Below, piece after piece: positions 34,957 to 44,099 of a DNA stretch of 45,910 bases. The notes under the pieces were generated by a model. It saw only the letters and a list, made by a program, of their open reading frames with translations. It was not told the DNA's origin and searched no databases. The translations under genes and the position numbers were made by a program. Origin of the DNA: Azoarcus sp. (lineage in GTDB: Bacteria > Pseudomonadota > Gammaproteobacteria > Burkholderiales > Rhodocyclaceae); the NCBI GenBank assembly GCA_031289095.1, contig JAITQD010000027.1:1-45910 (forward strand). Reading direction: 5' to 3'. Position 1 is the stretch's first letter; every line of letters starts with the position of its first letter.

Positions 34957-34992
34957 CGACGGGCACTGGCCGCTTTCAAGACCTGGCGGGGG

Positions 34993-35820
34993 TTATCCGG
35001 CTTTCTCCAATTGTCGTTGCAGGTAGGCGTTGGTGCGCTGGAAGACGTTCGGGTTCCAAGCGGCAAGCAGGGCGCGGTGATCGGAAAACCGCATGGAGCG
35101 TCCTTCGGGAGCGCGTTTTTTGGGGGGAGATGGGGTGGGGAGAGCGTCTTTGTGCTTCTCAAGAAAGAGGCGGGCATATTTTTCATGTTTTGCATCGTAG
35201 TTTCCCATCGAGGCGTGAATGACGGGGATGTCGCAGCAAACGGCGATTTTTTTCCCCGCTTGCCAGGCTGAAAAACTGAAGTCGAGGTCATATAGGTGAA
35301 AGCCGTCGAAAACGGTTTGGTCGAAACCGATTTCCAGTGCGGTTTCCCGGCGGGCCATGATGCACAGGCCGTCGATGGCCTGAATGTTTTCCACGAGCGG
35401 CCACGCGGCGGCGCCATAGACGTTCAGGCTGATGTCGTTGGGGAATATGTGTGCGATGCTGCCGGCCAGCCATGGCAGACCCGCGCCCCACCAATATTCG
35501 TCCACGAGGCGGCGTGTGCCGGTGAAACCGAGGATGTCGATGTTTTGCAGGCGACTGGCGATTTTTGGTGCGAATCCGGGGTCGAGAATCAGGATGTCGT
35601 CGTGGGAAAAGAGGGTGATGTCTCCCTGTGCCTGCTGCACGCCTCGGTTGTAGCCTTCTGCGAGCGAGCGGGCGTCGTGGATGCCGATGATTTCGTGGGG
35701 AACTTCGGCGAGCAGGTGTTCGTAGCAGGCGCTGACCTGGGCGAATTTCCACGGGTCGATGCTGCAAATGATGATGGAGAAGAAAGGCGCGCTCAGCGTG
35801 GGCGTTTTTTTGTGGCTCAT
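34993..35820 (-). CDS. StrF-like family 2 glycosyltransferase
   Basis: The 275-residue protein has a GT-A start (FFSIIICSIDPWKF), ARSLAEGYNRGV as a nucleotide-binding part and SHDDILILD as the metal-binding acidic motif, with no membrane helix. This resembles the StrF / Glyco_tranf_2_5 group, whose members add sugars to protein or polysaccharide. Its ATG overlaps the stop of the 1229-residue multidomain gene (ATGA), so it is coupled to it. Together with the two upstream genes and the flagellins nearby, a role in flagellin or surface-protein glycosylation is likely but not proven. Confidence 0.8.
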   Translation of the reverse strand: MSHKKTPTLSAPFFSIIICSIDPWKFAQVSACYEHLLAEVPHEIIGIHDARSLAEGYNRGVQQAQGDITLFSHDDILILDPGFAPKIASRLQNIDILGFTGTRRLVDEYWWGAGLPWLAGSIAHIFPNDISLNVYGAAAWPLVENIQAIDGLCIMARRETALEIGFDQTVFDGFHLYDLDFSFSAWQAGKKIAVCCDIPVIHASMGNYDAKHEKYARLFLEKHKDALPTPSPPKKRAPEGRSMRFSDHRALLAAWNPNVFQRTNAYLQRQLEKAG

Positions 35821-38800
35821 TGTGTGATCTCCGCCAGGGTGTGCAGGGCGTCCGCGACGCCTTGGGCGAAGGCCGCCGGGTTGGCGAGGCCGAGCGCCTG
35901 CATGTGCGCGCGTAGCGCCGGATCGGGCGGGAGCGGGCAGCGCGGTGGAATTTGCCGCGCCAGTTCGATGTAGTGTTCCGCACTTTCCGCGATCCACTGC
36001 GCTGCATCGAGCTTGTGCAGCAACGCGGCGGAACGGCGCGCCCAGGGCAGGTTGCTGGCAAGGGCGATGCACGGTTTGCCCATCCATAGGGCGGCAGGCA
36101 GGGCGGGGTCGCCGCCGTCGAGTGGCGGGGCAAGACCGGCGTCGGCTTGCTGCCATGTCCGGCAGAGTTCTTCTGTGTTGTGTATGTGCGCGAAGCGCAG
36201 CCGTTGGGGGGATATGGCTGCGCGCGCGAAGCGGGCGCGGACGGCGTCTTCCGCCGCGCGTTCCAGCATGCCGGGGTTGAGCAGTAGCGATGCGTCAGGG
36301 CATGCGTCGAGTACGGCGGCAAAAAGTCGCCAACCTTCGTCGTTGATCCGGTTGACGGGACTGAGACAGGCAAAAACAGGGTGCGAGCGGACGGGCGCGT
36401 TTTTCGCGGTGAACGGTAATGCCGGGAAAGCGTGAATTTCGCCGATGCCGGGGAGCAGCACGCATGGCAATTGTCCCTCTACGCCCAGTTCTGCTCCGGC
36501 CAGGGTGCGGCATTGCGGCAACAAGGGCGGCAGGGGGGTTTCACCCCAGAGCAGTTTGTGTGGCACCCGCGCCTGGGTGAACAGGGACAGGCGTTCTCGC
36601 GGGCTGTAGGCGTCGAGGTCGATCAGGATGTCCGGCGCCAGCGCGTGGAGGTAGCGCAGCGCGGTGGGGTCGTCGAGGTTGTCGATACGCAGATGATCGG
36701 TGAGGAGGAGATTCAGGTCGTGCGAGCCGGGGCCCACAGGGCCGAGGATGCGAATGTCGTTTGTAAGCACGGTGGTGACGTATTCTTGTGTCGGGAGATG
36801 TTCGAGCAGGGCGGCGAGCCGTCCCAGTCTGGCTTCGCGCGCGAGGTCGCTGATCAGGAAGGCGATGTGCAGCGGCGATGGGGTGTCTGTCGCCGTCCGC
36901 GTGGAGGGGGCGGCATCCTGGAAGCAGTCGGGAAAGGCGGCGGCGAGGCGATCCTGTATTTTTTCGAGGGTGGCGATTAGTTGTTCGCCGCTGTGGTCGG
37001 TGCAGGCGAGGCCGTGCGCTGCCAAGAGGTCGTCGTCCAGGGTGGTTGAGAAGCGCTGGATGGCGCGCGTCAGGCCGTCAAGGTCGCCGCGTTGCGCCAG
37101 TAGGTCGATGAGAACGTGGCGGATGGGGTGGCTGGCGGGTGAGTCGACGTTGGCGGCGGCATCGAGTAGCGCGACGGCTTCTTCGCCTTGTCTTTCCAAG
37201 AGCAGGCTCCGCGCTAGTGCGGGATAGGCCGCCCACAGGTCGGGCTGCTCGGCGATGGCTTGGCGCAGGTGCTTTGCCGCAAGATCGGAGTGGCCGGTTT
37301 TCAGGAATGTTTCGCCCAGCGCAGCGTTCAGGTCGGCGCGTTGGGGGGCGAGGTGCATCGCTTGGGCGATGAGCGTTTCCGCTTCTTGGATTTGGCCTTC
37401 TTCGGCGCAAATGAAGGCGAGATAGGCGGGCGGCAGGGGATTTTTCGCGTCTGTTTCGAGAAGATTGGAAAACAGCTTCCGGGCCCGCTTGTATTCGTGG
37501 GAGCGAAAGGCGGAAACCGCTTGTGCTTCGGGGGACTCTCCGGTGGCGGCGAGATCTTGCGGGTGGGCGAGCCGGCAGCGGGTGATCCAGCGGTTGGGCA
37601 GGGTGGCCGTCAGCATTTCTGCGGTTGCGGTCAGAACGTCGGCGGGGAGGATGCGTTCCATACAGTCGGCGTGTTTGAGCGGGCAAAGCGGTATTGCGTC
37701 GGCGGGAAGTGTTTGCAGGCAGCCCCGGCATTCGATTTTTGCCCAGAGGGCGCGGCTTCCGGCGCTGAGGGGGAGGCGTGTCGCCGGGTCGGCCATGCCG
37801 AAAAGCCCCAGGTAAGGGACGCCGACGGCGGCGGCGATGTGTAGTACGCCGGAGTCCGGCGCGATGAGCAGGTCGCATAGGGCCAGCGTGGCCGCCGTGC
37901 GCATCAGGTTCAGGCGGCGGACGAGACACAGTACGCGTGCGGAATCGAGGCCGATGTCGGCAGCGGAAAAGTCTTTGCCGTCGCCCAGTACGATGATGCC
38001 GAGCGCGTCGTTTTGTTGCAGTAGATCCGCGATGAGTTGCTGCCAGTATGTTTTGGGCCAGATGCGATTCGGCGAGGTGGCGGCCATATGTACGGCAACG
38101 AGACGGTTGATGTTCCGGGGCTGAAAGCGGTCAAGTACGAGAGCGGCGCAGTGTCGGGATTCGCCTGGGGTGGGGTAGAGCGCGGGTTGGGTGGAAACGG
38201 TGGGAATGCCGACGGCTTTGGCGTAGGCGTGCAGAAGGTGTAGGGGTCGGCGCGATTCATAGGCGCCGTCAAGGTCGATGACGAGGTCGTCGGGCATGGG
38301 CTCGTATTGGCTGAAGACCAGATCCACATCGGGATTGCGCATGAGTACGTCGGTTTTTTGCGTGACGGCGATCAGGTTGTGTTGCGGATACAGGCGACGT
38401 AGGCTGCGCAGGATGGGCGTTATCCAGATGACGTCGCCCAGGGCGGCGCTGCGTTTCAGGACGAGGGCGGGACGGCGGTTCTTTTTTGGGCGGCGCAGGA
38501 TGCAGACGAAGCATTCGTCGCAATCCTCGTCGGGGTCGCCGCTGGCGATTTCGGACGCTTCAAACGTGCTTGGGCCGAGCAGGGAAAGCCGCTGCGCGTA
38601 GAGGGTGACATCCTCGAAATACTGTGCGAGGAAGTTCGTCAGGCGGTTGCGGTTCCAGTTCGACAGGTGGTAGGGGTTCATGTGGGAGCCGCCCCAGGTT
38701 TCGGCGGGCAGGCTCAACAGCAACTGGCCGCCGGGCGCCATTTTGTCGATCAGGTGTTCCATGAAGCGGTAGGGGTTCGGGATGTGCTCGATGGTTTCCA

Positions 38801-39506
38801 GCGAAATGACGTTTTCGTACAGGCAAGGGGTGGGAGTGGCGAGGTCGTCGGCGTGGAAGCTGAAGCGCTCGTCCCACATGTTGCCGCGGGCGGCGGCAAC
38901 GGCGATGTCCGACAAGTCTACGCCCCGGTATGCCTGCACCGCGCCAAGGCGCGAGAGGATGGCCGCGCCGTAGCCCGTGCCGCAGGCGCATTCGAGGATT
39001 TTGCCTGGGCGGATGTGGTCGAGCAGGAACGTGTAGCGTTTGATGTGGTTGACGGCGGTGGTGTAGTCGCGCATGCCGGGCAGAACGCGCTCGGTGGTCA
39101 TTTCGGCAACGGTCAGGCGTGGGGCGGGATGCAGGGCGCGAATCTCATAGTTCCGCGCCGGGTTTGCCATTTCGGCGAGAATCGCGTCACGAAGATGCGC
39201 GATGTCGTCCACGGGCCAGTTTTGCAAAAGAGACGGGAAATGGATGCCGTCGTTGTTGACCTGTGTTCCGATGACGATCAGGTTGTGCTGCCCGTTCGCT
39301 GAGCGCAGGGCGAGATCAAGGGCCAATGTTTTTTCCGGCGCATCCGGCAACGTGACCCATTCAAAGCGCAGGAAGTCGATTTCGCGCTGCCAGATGCGCT
39401 GGAATGCGTCGGCCTGCGCCGCTGTGTAAATCTGTAGCGCCTCGATGAGCGGGTGCGCGCCGATGTGAACGTGTTCCAGACTTTGTGTCGTCATGGCGGA
39501 TGTCAT
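35817..39506 (-). CDS. Giant fusion: SAM methyltransferase, GT9 glycosyltransferase, TPR repeats and degenerate GT41-like domain
   Basis: This 1229-residue protein joins several domains. Residues about 130-340 are a class I methyltransferase (ILECACGTGYGAAILSRLG, motif I). About 345-640 form a GT9/heptosyltransferase-like domain (LVLKRSAALGDVIWITPILRSLR; LLIAPDSGVLHIAAAVGVP). About 660-850 are TPR-like helical repeats. About 880-1229 are a GT41/SPINDLY-like region (LHIAFLISDLAREARLG, DILIDLDAYSPRERL, PALPAALWMGKPCIAL), in which the GTTG-type sugar-nucleotide motif is replaced by GGDPAL, so catalysis there is doubtful. It starts 6 bp after the upstream OGT-like gene and overlaps the next one. 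It probably makes or attaches a methylated glycan; the target is likely flagellin. Confidence 0.8.
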   Translation of the reverse strand: MTSAMTTQSLEHVHIGAHPLIEALQIYTAAQADAFQRIWQREIDFLRFEWVTLPDAPEKTLALDLALRSANGQHNLIVIGTQVNNDGIHFPSLLQNWPVDDIAHLRDAILAEMANPARNYEIRALHPAPRLTVAEMTTERVLPGMRDYTTAVNHIKRYTFLLDHIRPGKILECACGTGYGAAILSRLGAVQAYRGVDLSDIAVAAARGNMWDERFSFHADDLATPTPCLYENVISLETIEHIPNPYRFMEHLIDKMAPGGQLLLSLPAETWGGSHMNPYHLSNWNRNRLTNFLAQYFEDVTLYAQRLSLLGPSTFEASEIASGDPDEDCDECFVCILRRPKKNRRPALVLKRSAALGDVIWITPILRSLRRLYPQHNLIAVTQKTDVLMRNPDVDLVFSQYEPMPDDLVIDLDGAYESRRPLHLLHAYAKAVGIPTVSTQPALYPTPGESRHCAALVLDRFQPRNINRLVAVHMAATSPNRIWPKTYWQQLIADLLQQNDALGIIVLGDGKDFSAADIGLDSARVLCLVRRLNLMRTAATLALCDLLIAPDSGVLHIAAAVGVPYLGLFGMADPATRLPLSAGSRALWAKIECRGCLQTLPADAIPLCPLKHADCMERILPADVLTATAEMLTATLPNRWITRCRLAHPQDLAATGESPEAQAVSAFRSHEYKRARKLFSNLLETDAKNPLPPAYLAFICAEEGQIQEAETLIAQAMHLAPQRADLNAALGETFLKTGHSDLAAKHLRQAIAEQPDLWAAYPALARSLLLERQGEEAVALLDAAANVDSPASHPIRHVLIDLLAQRGDLDGLTRAIQRFSTTLDDDLLAAHGLACTDHSGEQLIATLEKIQDRLAAAFPDCFQDAAPSTRTATDTPSPLHIAFLISDLAREARLGRLAALLEHLPTQEYVTTVLTNDIRILGPVGPGSHDLNLLLTDHLRIDNLDDPTALRYLHALAPDILIDLDAYSPRERLSLFTQARVPHKLLWGETPLPPLLPQCRTLAGAELGVEGQLPCVLLPGIGEIHAFPALPFTAKNAPVRSHPVFACLSPVNRINDEGWRLFAAVLDACPDASLLLNPGMLERAAEDAVRARFARAAISPQRLRFAHIHNTEELCRTWQQADAGLAPPLDGGDPALPAALWMGKPCIALASNLPWARRSAALLHKLDAAQWIAESAEHYIELARQIPPRCPLPPDPALRAHMQALGLANPAAFAQGVADALHTLAEITQ

Positions 39507-39512
39507 CGTGTG

Positions 39513-41912
39513 TCAGTTCGGATGGGAGGATGTGTTTTGTGTTTCGCACCAGCGTCGCCACATGCTGCGGAAGGCGTCCCGCAAATTGCGCGCCATGCGC
39601 GGGGCGTCGAGCAGGGGGCTGGCGAGCATGCGTTCGCGCAGGCCCGCGCGTAGTTCTTTGAGGTGTTCGCGGTCGCGTGCGAGGCGCACGGCGATGTCTA
39701 CATAGTCGTCGGCGCTTTTTGCTACCAGTTCGTGCAGGCCGACGTTTTCGAGAATCGCCTTGCCCATGCGCGCGGAAAGGTGTTCGCCGGGCCAGGTGAC
39801 GAAGGGCACGCCCATCCAGATCGAGTCGTAACCGGTGGTGCCGCCGTTGAAGGGGAAGGGGTCGAGGCCGAGGTCGATTTCGTTGTGGCTTTCGTAGTAT
39901 TGCCGCTGGGGGACGTAGCCACGAAATTCCACTTGGCGGGGATCGACGCCTCGGTGCTCGAACTGGCCCCTGAAGTAGCGGATGGTGGCGTCGTCCTTGC
40001 CACCGAGGGCGACCAGGATCAGGCGTGCTTCCGGCAATTGAACCAGGATGCGGCTCCACAGTTCGATGGTTTTTTCGCTCGCTTTGCGAAAGTGGTTGAG
40101 GCAGGCGAAGGTGAAGGGCGCTTGCCGACGTTCGCACGGTAGGCCGGGTTCGACGGCGACGTCGCTGATGTCGGCGCGCACGCCGTAGCAGTCCGGCAAC
40201 GGCCAGGGGGTTTCTGTGCACCAATCGCCTTTTTCCAGTACCGGATCGGGCGGGGTGAAGATGTAATCCATCGCCGACATGCCGCTGGTGCCCGGAAAGC
40301 CGAGCCAAGTGGCCTGGATGGGAGCGGGCTTGCGCGCATCTATTTCCATGCGGTTGCTGTCGGTGAAGCCGTTGAGGTCGATGAGGATGTCGATTTCGTC
40401 GCCTTCGATCAGGTCGGTCAGGGCATCGTCGCCAATGCCGGCGACGGCGCGCCAGTGCTCGACGAGGGGCTTGATCTGTGCGGTGACGTTGTCTTCCTCG
40501 GAAAAGGTGTAATAGATGAACGTTTCCAGCGCCTCATGATCGAGGTGGCGGAGAAAGGGCAGCACGAAAGCGGCAACGGGGTGTTTGCGCATGTCCGAGG
40601 AAAGCCAGCCGATGCGCAGCCGCCGTTCGGGATCGTGGTTGTGGTGGGCAAAGTTGTTGGCGCGGCGTTGGGGACGAAAAATGCGCTCGTCCATGGTTCG
40701 GGCCACGTTGAGAATGTCCGCTACCTTCGCCGAAGAGGCGCTCAGGAGCGCCCAGAGTTCCTTGCTGTAAACATAGCGGTTTTGCGGCGCGATTTTCTGG
40801 CTGCGTTCGAGCAGCGCCAGGGCTTCGTCGTGGCGACCCTGATCGATGTACCAGGTTGCCAGGTTCATCAGCGCAAAAACGTTGTCCGGGTCTTTGGCGA
40901 GGATGGTGTCGGCGGCCTGGCGCACTTTCTCGCTTTCTCCGCTCTTGGAATAGACCACGATCAGGGTGTTCCAGGCGCTGGTGTTGTCGGGGTTGCGCTC
41001 GACCGCCATTTCCAGATTTTTGCGCGCCATGGGTGTCCAGTGTTTGAGCGCGAACATGGCGCCGAGCTTTTCGAGAATCCAGTCTTCGGAGATGCCAAGC
41101 GCGTGGGCGCGTTCCATGGCGTCGATGGCGGCCAAGGCGTCGCCGCATTGCACCAGCACGACGGCGAGTTTGGCCTGGGTGTAGGCATTGGTGGGGGCAG
41201 AATTTGCCGCTCTGCGGAAAAAATCTGCCGCTTCCCGGGTATCGCCCCGCGTCCAGGCGAGGTCTCCCGCCAGTTCCGGCGTGCCTGCTTCGTCCGGCGC
41301 GAGGGTGAGAAGTTTTTGCAGGCAGGCGTCGGCTTTGTCCAGCAGTTTTTTTTCCGCATATAAAAAGCCGAGGGAAAGCCAGGCGTCCGGGTAGTGCGGC
41401 GCGAGCACGGTGGCTTTCCGGAAGGCCGCCATGGCTTCGTCCAGTTCGCCCAGGTGTTGGCAGGCCAGCCCGAGCAGGCAGTAATGCGCCCCGAGAGGAT
41501 GGGGCAGGCGCACGACTTCCTGGAGAACCGCCTTGGCTTTGTGCCAATTGCCCAGTTTGACGTAAGCACCGCTCAGGCTGCACAGCACGCCGGCATCTTT
41601 CGGGGCAAGGCGGCGGGCGGTGAGCAGGTGTTCGAGGCCATTCTCGGTTTGCCCGAGACGGCCACAGGTTTCGCCCAGACGCTGGCGGTAGCGGACGGCT
41701 TCCGGTTGCAATTGCACGGCGTGTTCGAGAAAGGTCGCGGCGGTGTCGGGCTGTCCAATGCCCAGCGCCACTTCGCCGAGTCCAAACCAAGCGCGGTGCG
41801 CGTCGGGCGTCAGGGTGACGGCTTCTTCGTACTGTGCGCCTGCGGCGGCGTAATCCTTGCGGGCGAGCGCCTTGTCGGCTTTGTCGAGCAGGCGTTTCAG
41901 GCTGACGGACAT
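39513..41912 (-). CDS. TPR - O-GlcNAc-transferase-like (GT41/SPINDLY) protein
   Basis: The 799-residue protein has about ten tetratricopeptide repeats in residues 1-380 and a GT41 domain in about 430-790: RIGWLSSDMRKHPVAAFVLP with the conserved His444, DILIDLNGFTDSNRMEI, QATWLGFPGTSGM, and DPFPFNGGTTGYDSIWMGVPFVTWPGEHLSARMG, the sugar-nucleotide-binding signature. Enzymes of this type transfer a single sugar from a nucleotide donor to Ser/Thr of proteins, with the TPRs choosing the substrate. It is the first gene of the leftward glycosylation operon and is divergent from flagellin 1, which makes flagellin the likely acceptor. The ATG at 41912 starts MSVSLKRLLDKAD. Confidence 0.88.
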   Translation of the reverse strand: MSVSLKRLLDKADKALARKDYAAAGAQYEEAVTLTPDAHRAWFGLGEVALGIGQPDTAATFLEHAVQLQPEAVRYRQRLGETCGRLGQTENGLEHLLTARRLAPKDAGVLCSLSGAYVKLGNWHKAKAVLQEVVRLPHPLGAHYCLLGLACQHLGELDEAMAAFRKATVLAPHYPDAWLSLGFLYAEKKLLDKADACLQKLLTLAPDEAGTPELAGDLAWTRGDTREAADFFRRAANSAPTNAYTQAKLAVVLVQCGDALAAIDAMERAHALGISEDWILEKLGAMFALKHWTPMARKNLEMAVERNPDNTSAWNTLIVVYSKSGESEKVRQAADTILAKDPDNVFALMNLATWYIDQGRHDEALALLERSQKIAPQNRYVYSKELWALLSASSAKVADILNVARTMDERIFRPQRRANNFAHHNHDPERRLRIGWLSSDMRKHPVAAFVLPFLRHLDHEALETFIYYTFSEEDNVTAQIKPLVEHWRAVAGIGDDALTDLIEGDEIDILIDLNGFTDSNRMEIDARKPAPIQATWLGFPGTSGMSAMDYIFTPPDPVLEKGDWCTETPWPLPDCYGVRADISDVAVEPGLPCERRQAPFTFACLNHFRKASEKTIELWSRILVQLPEARLILVALGGKDDATIRYFRGQFEHRGVDPRQVEFRGYVPQRQYYESHNEIDLGLDPFPFNGGTTGYDSIWMGVPFVTWPGEHLSARMGKAILENVGLHELVAKSADDYVDIAVRLARDREHLKELRAGLRERMLASPLLDAPRMARNLRDAFRSMWRRWCETQNTSSHPN

Positions 41913-42039
41913 GGAGGCTTCTCCGGCGCGATGACCATGATCAGGGCATGAGCCTCGCTGCTCATGGCGTGACAAGCAAGACAAACAATTCACGGACTGA
42001 CGTTTTATAACGATTTCCCTCATTTTCCGTTCGTGGGCA

Positions 42040-42060
42040 GGGGCGGTTCGGAACCGCCCC
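42040..42060. promoter_or_regulatory. Perfect 10-bp palindrome between the glycosylation operon and flagellin 1
   Basis: GGGGCGGTTC and GAACCGCCCC are separated by one base. There is no T-run, and the site lies 50 bp upstream of the sigma-54-like promoter, where activators commonly bind. It may be an operator or an mRNA leader hairpin. Confidence 0.45.
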
Positions 42061-42109
42061 GACGCTGTGCTCTGCCTCATGGCGAACGGGCGAATGAATT
42101 CTGCTGCGG

Positions 42110-42127
42110 CTGGCACGCTAAGTGCTT
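42110..42127 (+). promoter_or_regulatory. Sigma-54 (RpoN) type promoter of flagellin 1
   Basis: CTGGCACG-CTAA-GTGCTT matches the -24/-12 consensus, with invariant GG (42112-42113) and GC (42124-42125) separated by exactly 10 bp. Only one base of the TTGC box differs. It lies about 80 bp upstream of the ATG. No sigma-28 box is visible in this leader. Confidence 0.72.
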
Positions 42128-42207
42128 ATTGAGCGTGTGAAGGTTGCGCACGGCATGTTTGCCGGCGTGTGCGGGAACCCGGTCAATTTTCTCCGAAGGA
42201 GAACAAA

Positions 42208-43029
42208 ATGCCGCAAGTCATCAACACCAATATCCAGTCGCTCAATGCGCAACGCAATCTGAACACGTCGCAAAGCTCGTTGAGCACCGCGCTGCAACGG
42301 CTGTCTTCCGGTCTGCGGGTCAACAGTTCCAAGGACGATGCCGCCGGTCTGGCTGTGGCGGAAAAGATGAATTCGCAGGCGCGCGGCATGACGGTGGCGA
42401 TTCGCAACGCCAACGACGGCATCTCGCTCGCCCAGACTGCCGAGGCAGGGATGAACGTCATCGGCGAACACTTGCAACGGATGCGCGAGCTGGCGGTGCA
42501 GGCGGCTTCGGGTCAATATGACGAAGCCAACCGCAGCGCGCTGGATACCGAATACCAGCAATTGGCGAGCGAAATCGACCGCGTTATCAGCGCCACCAAT
42601 TTTAACGGCAAGAAACTTCTGGACGGGACGTTTTCGGACGGGGTGACTTTCCAGGTGGGCGCGACGACGACGGGCGAGTCGCAAATCGACGTTCAGATTT
42701 CTCAAGTGTCGTTGAGCGTCGGGAGTATCACGGGCAGCGACGGGTTGCCCGCGCTTTCCGAAATGGACAAGCTCGACGTCGCAATCGACATCCTGAACAA
42801 CAACCGCGCTTCGTTGGGCGCCATCCAGAACCGCTTCGAGGGCGTGCTGACCCAGTTGGCGTCGGCGCACGAGGCGACCGAAGCGTCGCGCAGCCGAATC
42901 ATGGATGCCGACTATGCCGCCGAAACCGCCAAGCTCGCGCGTGCGCAGGTGTTGCAACAGGCAGGCGTCGCCATGTTGACGCAGGCCAACGCCTTGCCGC
43001 AGAACGTGTTGCGATTGTTGCAGGGGTGA
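42208..43029 (+). CDS. fliC: Flagellin 1 (short)
   Basis: The 273-residue flagellin has the N-terminal D0/D1 region (INTNIQSLNAQRNLNTSQSS, LRVNSSKDDAAGLAVAEKM) and the C-terminal D1/D0 region (AIQNRFEGVLTQL, SRIMDADYAAETAKLARAQVLQQAG), joined by about 60 variable residues, so the outer D2/D3 domains are almost absent. It polymerises into the flagellar filament after type III export. A strong GAAGGAG ribosome site precedes the ATG. It has its own sigma-54-type promoter and is nearly identical to flagellin 2 downstream, with differences mainly in the central Ser/Thr-rich part that could be glycosylated. Confidence 0.95.
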   Translation: MPQVINTNIQSLNAQRNLNTSQSSLSTALQRLSSGLRVNSSKDDAAGLAVAEKMNSQARGMTVAIRNANDGISLAQTAEAGMNVIGEHLQRMRELAVQAASGQYDEANRSALDTEYQQLASEIDRVISATNFNGKKLLDGTFSDGVTFQVGATTTGESQIDVQISQVSLSVGSITGSDGLPALSEMDKLDVAIDILNNNRASLGAIQNRFEGVLTQLASAHEATEASRSRIMDADYAAETAKLARAQVLQQAGVAMLTQANALPQNVLRLLQG

Positions 43030-43113
43030 TGCTTTCCACGTAGCACTGTCGTGACGGTTTGCACGCTGCGTTGTGGAAAATACGGATGTCCGCGCCAAAA
43101 AGCGGGATGGGGC

Positions 43114-43140
43114 TAAAGAAATCCGGGTGCTCGCCGATAC
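43114..43140 (+). promoter_or_regulatory. Sigma-28 (FliA) promoter of flagellin 2
   Basis: TAAA (43114-43117), a 15-bp spacer and GCCGATAC (43133-43140) match the FliA consensus TAAA-N15-GCCGATAA with one difference. The ATG is about 97 bp downstream. Confidence 0.85.
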
Positions 43141-43236
43141 AGCACACAAGCAGGCGAACAGCGGTCAGCAACGAAGTTTTCAGGTGGTCGTTCAGACGTC
43201 TTGCGCGAACAAGGTTTATCCCAAAGGAGATACAAA

Positions 43237-44055
43237 ATGGCTCAGATCATCAACACCAACATTCAATCGCTGAACGCGCAACGGAACCTGAACACGTCGC
43301 AATCATCGCTGAACACCGCGCTGCAACGCTTGTCTTCCGGCTTGCGGGTCAATAGTTCCAAGGACGATGCCGCCGGTCTTGCGGTGGCGGAAAAGATGAA
43401 CTCGCAGGCGCGTGGCATGACGGTGGCGATTCGCAACGCCAACGATGGTTTGTCGCTGGCGCAGACCGCAGAAGCGGGGATGAACGTCATTGGCGAACAC
43501 TTGCAGCGGATGCGCGAACTGGCGGTGCAGGCGGCTTCGGGTCAATATGACGATGCCAACCGCAGCGCGCTGGATACCGAATACCAGCAACTGGCGAGTG
43601 AAATCAACCGCGTCATCAGCGCCACCAATTTCAACGGCAAGCAGCTCCTGGACGGGACGTTCTCGGCCGGGGTGACTTTCCAGGTGGGCGCGACGACGAG
43701 CCCCGAGTCGCAAATCGACGTCAAGATTGCGCAGGTGTCGCTGACTGTCGGGAATGTGCTGGGCAGCGACGGGTCGACCGCGCTTTCCGAAATGTCCAAG
43801 CTCGACGCCGCAATCGACACCTTGAACAACAACCGCGCTGCGCTTGGCGCGATCCAGAACCGCTTCGAGGGGGTGTTGACCCAGTTGTCGGCGGCGCACG
43901 AGAACACCGAAGCGTCACGCAGCCGGATCATGGATGCCGACTACGCTTCCGAAACCGCCAAGCTTGCACGTGCGCAAGTGCTGCAACAGGCCGGCGTCGC
44001 CATGCTGTCGCAGGCCAACGCGTTGCCACAGAACGTGTTGTCACTGTTGAGGTAA
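43237..44055 (+). CDS. fliC: Flagellin 2 (short)
   Basis: The 272-residue flagellin is close to flagellin 1: the first 150 residues differ at only about nine positions and the last 70 at a few more. The central segment (about residues 155-215) is where most changes cluster (KIAQVSLTVGNVLGSDGS). It also lacks D2/D3. AAAGGAG is the ribosome site. A separate FliA promoter lies upstream, so it is likely expressed late, after hook completion, unlike flagellin 1. The pair arose by tandem duplication; gene conversion may keep the ends alike. Confidence 0.95.
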   Translation: MAQIINTNIQSLNAQRNLNTSQSSLNTALQRLSSGLRVNSSKDDAAGLAVAEKMNSQARGMTVAIRNANDGLSLAQTAEAGMNVIGEHLQRMRELAVQAASGQYDDANRSALDTEYQQLASEINRVISATNFNGKQLLDGTFSAGVTFQVGATTSPESQIDVKIAQVSLTVGNVLGSDGSTALSEMSKLDAAIDTLNNNRAALGAIQNRFEGVLTQLSAAHENTEASRSRIMDADYASETAKLARAQVLQQAGVAMLSQANALPQNVLSLLR

Positions 44056-44099
44056 GGCTTGCGGCGGCCAGTGGCCGCGGTCGATGAAAAAAGGGAGTC

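Noticed and set aside
42118-43149. Minus-strand open frame opposite flagellin 1
   Set aside because: It mirrors the flagellin reading frame; the same shadow recurs opposite flagellin 2.
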